Shown here piece after piece: positions 58,526-64,000 of a stretch of 64,000 nucleotides of DNA. The DNA comes from Uloborus plumipes. Lineage: Eukaryota > Arthropoda > Arachnida > Araneae > Uloboridae. The notes beneath the pieces are model-generated. The model was not told where the DNA came from. It did no database searches and saw only the letters and a program-made list of their open reading frames with translations. Position numbers and translations under genes: made by a program. The number at the start of each line of letters is the position of its first letter. Position 1 is the first letter of the stretch. The stretch is taken from NCBI GenBank assembly GCA_038373865.1, contig JAXGGA010003444.1:1-64000 (forward strand), read 5' to 3'.

Positions 58526-59743
58526 CACTGAAGTGACAAAAGTCATGGGATAGCAATATGCAAATTTTCAGATGGCAGTAGCATCGCATAGAACAGGTAT
58601 AAATGCGCAGTGCTTTTACAGAGCTTTCATTTCTGTTCAAGTTATTCATGTGAAGAGGTTTTAACGTGATGATGACCGCACGACGTGAATTAACAGACTT
58701 TGAACGCGGAATGTTAGTTGGAGCTAGACGCATGGGTCATGCCATTTCGGAAATCGTTAGAGAATTCAACATTCCCAGATCCACTGTGTCAAGAGTGTGC
58801 CGAGAGTATGAAATTTCAGGCATAACATCCCACCATGGACAGCGCAGTGGTCGACCGCCTGCACTTAAAGATCGAGACCGGCGACGTCTGCAAAGAGTCG
58901 TAAATTCTAACAGACAAGCAACACTGCGTCAAATCACCGTAGAAATCAATGTGGGACGTACAATGGACGTGTCTGCTAGAACTGTGCGGAGAAATTTGGA
59001 TTTCTTGGGCTATTCCAGCAGAAGACCGACTCGAGTGCCTTTACTGACAGAACGACATCGCTTGCAGCGACTCTCGTGGGCACGTGAGCATATCGGTTGG
59101 TCCCTAGATGAATGGAAAACCGTGGCCTGGTCCGATGAGTCACGATTTCAGCTGGTAAGAGCCGATGGTAGGGTTCGAGTGTGGCGCAGACCCCACGAAG
59201 CCATGGACCCAAACTGTCAGCAAGGCACTGTTCAAGCTGGTGGTGGCTCCGTAATGGTGTGGGCTGTTTTTTCATGGCATGGACTTGGTCCTCTAGTGCG
59301 ACTGGACCGAACATTGACTGGAAATGCTTATGTGCAGCTACTTGGAGATCACTTGCAGCCATTCATGGACTTCATGTACCCAAACAACGATGGGATTTTT
59401 ATGGATGACAATGCGCCATGTCACCGGGCCACAACTGTTCGCAATTGGTTTGAAGAAAATTCTGGACAATTCCAACGAATGATTTGGCCACCTAGATCGC
59501 CCGACATGAATCCCATTGAGCATTTATGGGACACCATCGAGAGGTCTGTTCGTGCCCAAAATCCTGCCCCATCAACGCTTTCACAATTATGGACGTCTAT
59601 CGAGACAGCATGGCTCAATATTCCTGCAGAAGACTTCCAACGACTTGTTGAGTCCATGCCACGTCGAGTTGTTGCACTTCGCCGGGCAAAAGGAGGGCCG
59701 ACACGATATTAAGAGGTATCCCATGACTTTTGTCACTTCAGTG
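58526..59743 (+). mobile_element. Intact Tc1/mariner transposon (1,218 bp)
   Basis: The terminal inverted repeats are 27 bp and identical, beginning CACTGAAGTGACAAAAGTCA. TA flanks both ends (58524-58525 and 59744-59745). The transposase gene fills most of the element, with a 143-bp leader and a stop that leaves only a few bases before the right terminus. Identical termini and an unbroken gene suggest recent insertion. Confidence 0.95.
58669..59712 (+). CDS. Tc1/mariner transposase, DD36E type
   Basis: It catalyses cut-and-paste movement of the surrounding element by binding its termini and cutting at TA. The start is the first ATG (58669; a second follows at 58672), giving 347 residues, a normal length for the superfamily. 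Residues about 8-50 form the first helix-turn-helix and about 66-115 the second, separated by SGRPPALKDR, which resembles the usual GRPR linker. The DDE domain shows D156 in WSDES, D247 in DDNAPCH and E284 in NPIEHLW. There are 36 residues between D247 and E284, so it is DD36E, not the DD34E of classical Tc1. That spacing matches the group called Incomer, but family assignment is inferred from spacing alone. There are no stops or frameshifts. Open frames on the other strand and in other frames of this region are shadows. Confidence 0.95.
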   Translation: MMTARRELTDFERGMLVGARRMGHAISEIVREFNIPRSTVSRVCREYEISGITSHHGQRSGRPPALKDRDRRRLQRVVNSNRQATLRQITVEINVGRTMDVSARTVRRNLDFLGYSSRRPTRVPLLTERHRLQRLSWAREHIGWSLDEWKTVAWSDESRFQLVRADGRVRVWRRPHEAMDPNCQQGTVQAGGGSVMVWAVFSWHGLGPLVRLDRTLTGNAYVQLLGDHLQPFMDFMYPNNDGIFMDDNAPCHRATTVRNWFEENSGQFQRMIWPPRSPDMNPIEHLWDTIERSVRAQNPAPSTLSQLWTSIETAWLNIPAEDFQRLVESMPRRVVALRRAKGGPTRY

Positions 59744-59745
59744 TA

Positions 59746-61587
59746 TATCTTTCTTTATTGCGTTAAAACTCAGCAAAGTTCATAGAAAGTTGCGTTTGTT
59801 AATAATGTGATAAAAAAATTAAACAAAAAGTTCTATTAATATTTTAGATCATTTTCTATTAAAAACATACCACACCTGTTTGGTAGCATACAGGGATATT
59901 TAGGCTTACGTGACTATTTTTCTTTTACTCTTCTTAAGGTTTTTACTTTTTTTTTTTTTTGTTCCAAAATCATCTTTTAAACTCCAAAAGTAGTTGTACG
60001 ATCGGTGGTTGTTTCTAAACTTTGCTCAAGATAAGAAACTAAGGCACCAAAGAAATGTCACAAAAATGGTAAACAAGTGCTAAACAAGTGTATATATAGA
60101 TTATTTTTAACGCATGTAACAAATAATTGCCAATTGCAAAGAATTTAAGTAAAAAGTGCTCCTTTTTTATTAAAAACTTGTAATTACTTTTATTTCTCAA
60201 TGTGTCAGTGTTAAAACTAATTAATAATTGTAAACTAAAAATATGTATTGTGCACAGTTATCAAACAAATGCGCCTATGAGTAAAAGTATTTCAAAACTA
60301 CGAAACCGTACTCGCTAATGAAAGGACTGAATGTCTGGGAATTAACAGAGAACAGACTTATTTAACAGAATACTTAGAAATATAAATGAAATCAGTAACC
60401 CATCTATTTCTAAACAAAAATGTGAAAAACCATTTATGCTACTTTTTTCAAGAACAATATTTTATAGGACTCTTCGTGTCCTCTTTTCTTGTCATTGCGA
60501 CTTGTTATTAAGTGAAAGAAGATGATTCGGGTTTATGACCCAAAACTGTTAGTTTTCTTCCTACCTTAACGAAAGAAACAATGTCAAAACACCACCAACA
60601 TCTCACTGAATGATTCTTCTCGAAAGGTTTATGCAGACCACTGGAGTGGCTAAAATGATATGACGCCTGCAGGGGTCAATCGCTCGGAATATTACCGCTA
60701 CAATGTCCCACCCAAAAAGCCCAAACCGAAGAAGAAAAAAAAGAACCAACATGTTAAGAGCATGTTCATTTATATTCACGATGTTTTCGGCATCTTTTGC
60801 CCGACTTAGTTGATGCAGATGGTTCGTGGCCGGGACATTAGGGACTTGATTCATTGTTGCAAAATGAGATAACCTTGTTATCAGATGCAACCTTGTTCGC
60901 ATTTCATTTGTCACTTAACGGCCCCTCTGAATCTGAGGTTCTTTCTTTTTTTTTTTCCATCCTCTTGATGCTATCTTTCTGGCTGACTTCACGAAAAGCC
61001 GAAGGGACTTGTGCTCATCCTAGCTGCTCATGTTCCATGATAAAATAGACCTGAATGTAAGCGATAGTGATTTCGGACAGTAAATGGGGCTATCTGGGAC
61101 ACGATGTCCACAGTAAAGCAATCAAAATAGTGGAAAGAAACTTTCGGAAAGTTGTTTTGATTTTTTTAGATTGGAGCAAGTGTGAAATAGTAGTTTTATT
61201 TTAACCTACACGTAGGTGTGAGTTTTGAGGAGATTTAAGGGCATGCACAAAGACCTTTGTATCAATTCTTGTTTTTTGCATTTCACGTTTTTTGCTTTTT
61301 TTTTTTTTGCATTTCATGGTTTTGTTTCACAAATGTTAACCTAGTTTAAACTAATTGTGGAGAATATTGAGATGCATTTTTTTTTTTTTTTTTTGAAATC
61401 GCACACTGAACTGTTGAAAAAGTCTTAAGTATGATGTGAAGTGAAAAAATAAAATTATAAATTAAGAATTTTGAATGAGTATGGAAAATTATGTTCAAAA
61501 ACTAAGTATAAAATTTTGCAAAAAATTAGAATTTCTGTTAGAAATAAAACAGTCGAAATTCAAGTAATTTTACTTGTTTTATTTTAC
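59746..61587. other. Unique AT-rich stretch
   Basis: T tracts near 59944-59960, 61297-61308 and 61378-61394. A less AT-rich patch at 60600-61040 shows no recognisable protein. Confidence 0.45.
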
Positions 61588-61940
61588 AAGACATAACGTT
61601 ACTAACCTTTTTTAATGTCACCAACTTTACTATTATTTTTCAAGTTATCGCACCCGTAAAACACGTACTTCCGTCAGATAAATCTTTAACGTATCGACTA
61701 GTACTTAGCTTTAAAAGATTTTACGGTGTTTCTTTACAAAACATAATTTTACTGCCATTTTTCAATTTGCCTAACCCATTAAGCACGTAATTCCAATAGA
61801 TTAATCTTAGCGTACGTACTTACTAGTTTGTTTGTGTTGGATGATTTTATGTGTTCCTTAACAAGACATAACTTAACTACCATTTTTTAATTAGTCGCAC
61901 CGTTAAACACGTACTCCTTTTAGATAAATCTTTAACTGGG
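61588..61940. repeat. Degenerate tandem repeat, three copies of ~125-145 bp
   Basis: Copies begin near 61588, 61735 and 61861 with ACAAGACATAAC-like words. Each contains a version of CACCCGTAAAACACGTACT followed by AGATAAATCTTTAAC. The copies have diverged with small indels, so the array is old. Confidence 0.65.
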
Positions 61941-61979
61941 CGAAATAAATCCAAATGCGATCTAAGCATCTATTAGCCT

Positions 61980-62420
61980 AATCTGCTTGTGCCCATCAGA
62001 TTTGACTCTTTCGGTATTAAAATAACTCAGCACGGCTCTCAGGACGTGCATTTACACAGCGCGAAATCAATGTACGCCCGCTCGTCAGACCGTTACAGCA
62101 CTTTCTGATCCCCTCCTTTACATATCCTCGACCAAATTTTCGTCCGGACACAACGTCGTCTTCTTCCCAAAATTACCCTGCCATTTTCATTATCCGGCTT
62201 CGGCCCTTCGCTTTTCCTGATAGATGTCCGGGAATAGACTCGGGAATTGGAATCGCTTGGGGGGATCGGGGGGTTGGGGATGGAGGGGGTAATGGCTGAG
62301 GGTTTCGGGATCGCGTCCATCGCGCTTGGTGCCCATGGTCGTAATTAAAGCGCTCAATGGACCATTTGCGTCATCCGGAACTTTTCCCTTCTTGTAGGGA
62401 AAATGTTGGACGAGTCTGCG
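61980..62420. other. Less AT-rich unique block
   Basis: Balanced composition from about 62030 to 62400, with a GGGGGGATCGGGGGGTTGGG stretch near 62259. The 75-codon minus-strand frame across it has no recognisable domain. Possible regulatory sequence. Confidence 0.25.
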
Positions 62421-62843
62421 GATTGATGTAACTTGTTTCGAATTAGAAAAGAAAATACCCTCGCAGATTGCCTGAATATTTTTCTGTAAAACTTATAAGC
62501 ATAGTCTTGATCTTGAAAATGAGATTGCTAGCTGAAACGTCAAGTAACTTCAAATCCATTTTAAAATGTTGAATACGACTGGATTATAAAAATAAACATT
62601 TTAGTCTCGCAAATATAAATATTTCTTGCGAAATTCGAAAGAAAACCAGCCTTTTCACCATAACTGAATTTGTACCTGAGCTGGCCCATAAGTAACAGCG
62701 ACAGAAATTCCCTTATTCAAGCTTTTGTCTGGACACTGCATGAAAAACTCTTTTATGAAAAGGTATTTATGCTCAGCTGCTGAGTTCGAGCAACGGAAAT
62801 TTTGCTGCTGTTGCTTCCAGCTAGTACACTCATTGCAGCGTTA

Positions 62844-63021
62844 AGGCCCAGTTTCCTAGGAGTTAAATCGTCGATTTCTGGCGAGGCGACAGACGCCGCC
62901 GCCTTCTGCGCATGAGCCTGAGCCGCAGATTGACGTCGCTTCACGCCACGCTCCAATCAAACTGGTTGATTCCAGCGTGCGTCGCGTCCGGCGTCGGCGA
63001 CGATTCTAGGAAACCAAGCCT
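62844..63021. mobile_element. GC-rich PIF/Harbinger-like MITE (178 bp)
   Basis: The termini AGGCCCAGTTTCCTAG and CTAGGAAACCAAGCCT are inverted, with TTA on both sides (62841-62843 and 63022-63024). The interior is strikingly GC-rich (GCGTCGCGTCCGGCGTCGGC near 62979) and palindromic. A TTA duplication and AGGC/GCCT ends fit PIF/Harbinger. A 67-codon minus-strand frame across it is compositional. Confidence 0.7.
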
Positions 63022-63024
63022 TTA

Positions 63025-63428
63025 GCGAGGCTAAACAATGTAGAGCGAAGGCGTTTTGTTTTGTCATGATAGCAATTGTTATGCATAACGAAAATTGGAT
63101 CCGGGCTGTTCATATAGAATTTTTTCTTTCGACCCAGGTAGTACGACAGTTTAACCACAGATTTCTTTTCCATTGAAAAGAGAAGGTATAAACTGTTGTA
63201 CCAGACGTATGAAACCTTGAAAAAATCCCCGGCTCCAAAAGGTTCGAGTGAAAATTTCAACCGCATCCCCTAAACTAGATGAGACTTATGGTACAACATA
63301 TGTACCACCCGGTTCCTAAAGGTTAAAGAAAAAAAAATCTTCCTTATATTACGTGTACTGTTAAAACTACAGGTTGTACTGTTGTACAAGGGAACTTTCA
63401 GAGTGAAACGTTGTCGCATCAGCGGAGC
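63025..63428. other. Unique sequence, no feature seen
   Basis: Spacer between the Harbinger-like MITE and the satellite. No gene or repeat recognised. Confidence 0.4.
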
Positions 63429-64000
63429 CCCTTGAAGGGTGCCACTTGACTCTCTATGGCACCCTTGGAGTGCCATGGCGCACACATGGGTTAACATGAG
63501 CCACCCATAGGGTACCACATGGAGCCAAATGGTATCCTATGGCACCCTTGAAGGTATCCATGGCGCACCCATGGGGTAACATGAGCCACCCATAGGGTAC
63601 CACATGGAGCCAAATGGTATCCTATGGCACCCTTGAAGGTATCCATGGCGCACACATGGGTTAACATGAGCCACCCATAGGGTACCACATGGAGCCAAAT
63701 GGTATCCTATGGCACCCTTGAAGGTATCCATGGCGCACCCATGGGGTAACATGAGCCACCCATAGGGTACCACATGGAGCCAAATGGTATCCTATGGCAC
63801 CCTTGAAGGTATCCATGGCGCACCCATGGGGTAACATGAGCCACCCATAGGGTACCACATGGAGCCAAATGGCACCCTATGGCACCCTTGAAGGTGCCAT
63901 GCTCACACATGGGGTAACATGAGCCACCCATAGGGTATCACATGGAGCCAAATGGCACCCTATGGCACCCTTGAAGGTGCCATGGCGCACCCATGGGGTA
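63429..64000. repeat. 85-bp tandem satellite, running off the window
   Basis: The word CCACCCATAGGGTA recurs at 63501, 63586, 63671, 63756, 63841 and 63924, a period of 85 bp (83 for the last). Each unit is GC-rich relative to the window and full of CCATGG, CCCATGGGG and CCACATGG half-palindromes. The first unit is diverged. Two unit types alternate in part (ATGGGTTAACATG and ATGGGGTAACATG). Open frames on the minus strand reflect a lack of stops in the repeat, since 85 is not a multiple of three; no protein is inferred. Confidence 0.95.

Noticed and set aside
58976..59785. Open frames on the minus strand and in other plus frames across the Tc1 element
   Set aside because: They overlap the intact transposase and lack domains; they are shadows of it.
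63491..63931. Repetitive minus-strand open frames resembling a repeat protein
   Set aside because: They are the 85-bp satellite read in frames without stops. The unit is not a multiple of three and different units end in stops.

Overview
The window looks like non-coding DNA from a large, AT-rich animal nuclear genome. An arthropod is the most likely source and an arachnid is a guess. The evidence is the Tc1/mariner, hAT, piggyBac-like, PIF/Harbinger-like and Helitron-like repeats, the many homopolymer and dinucleotide runs, and the lack of any bacterial-style gene packing. I found no host protein-coding exon that I can name. The only convincing intact protein gene is the transposase of a 1.2-kb Tc1/mariner element at 58526-59743. 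It has identical 27-bp inverted termini, TA target duplications and an unbroken catalytic triad with DD36E spacing.

Layout. 1-6.7 kb: AT-rich unique sequence with two inverted-repeat elements (about 574-1174 and 2179-2404). 6.7-11.8 kb: hAT-type non-autonomous elements (6678-6838, 7491-8944, 10809-11265; the last two have exact 8-bp target duplications), two smaller inverted-repeat elements and a tRNA-derived SINE-like head. 12-18 kb: mostly unique, with less AT-rich blocks that may be regulatory. 18.4-20.4 kb: a pogo-like MITE, a third hAT element with an exact 8-bp duplication, and two more inverted-repeat elements. 24-31 kb: microsatellite, a MITE family built of ACTGTAAAA/TTTTACAGT words, a pair of Harbinger-like MITEs sharing one TTA, two Helitron-like units head to tail, a G-rich block and a 425-bp tandem duplication. 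31-37 kb: very AT-rich and featureless apart from one candidate regulatory block. 37-42 kb: another ACTGTAAAA element and a 5-unit, ~213-bp tandem array whose breakpoint lies inside such a MITE. 44.9-46.5 kb: a Tc1-type foldback with 684-bp arms. 49.2 kb: a near-perfect 142-bp hairpin. 51-54.9 kb: an ACTGTAAAA element split by a TTAA-flanked piggyBac-like MITE and by a 2,983-bp foldback. 55.2-55.8 kb: another TA-flanked foldback. 58.3 kb: a zero-nucleotide-exon (recursive) splice-site candidate. 61.6-64 kb: a degenerate tandem repeat, a Harbinger-like MITE and an 85-bp satellite running off the window end.

Taken together, the region reads as a transposon-rich intron or intergenic desert. The recursive splice-site candidate at 58352/58353, with a downstream donor 55 nt later, favours a very long intron of a plus-strand gene. 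That gene's exons are not visible here. Transposon insertions are nested in a readable order, because uninterrupted copies of the same host repeats survive elsewhere in the window.
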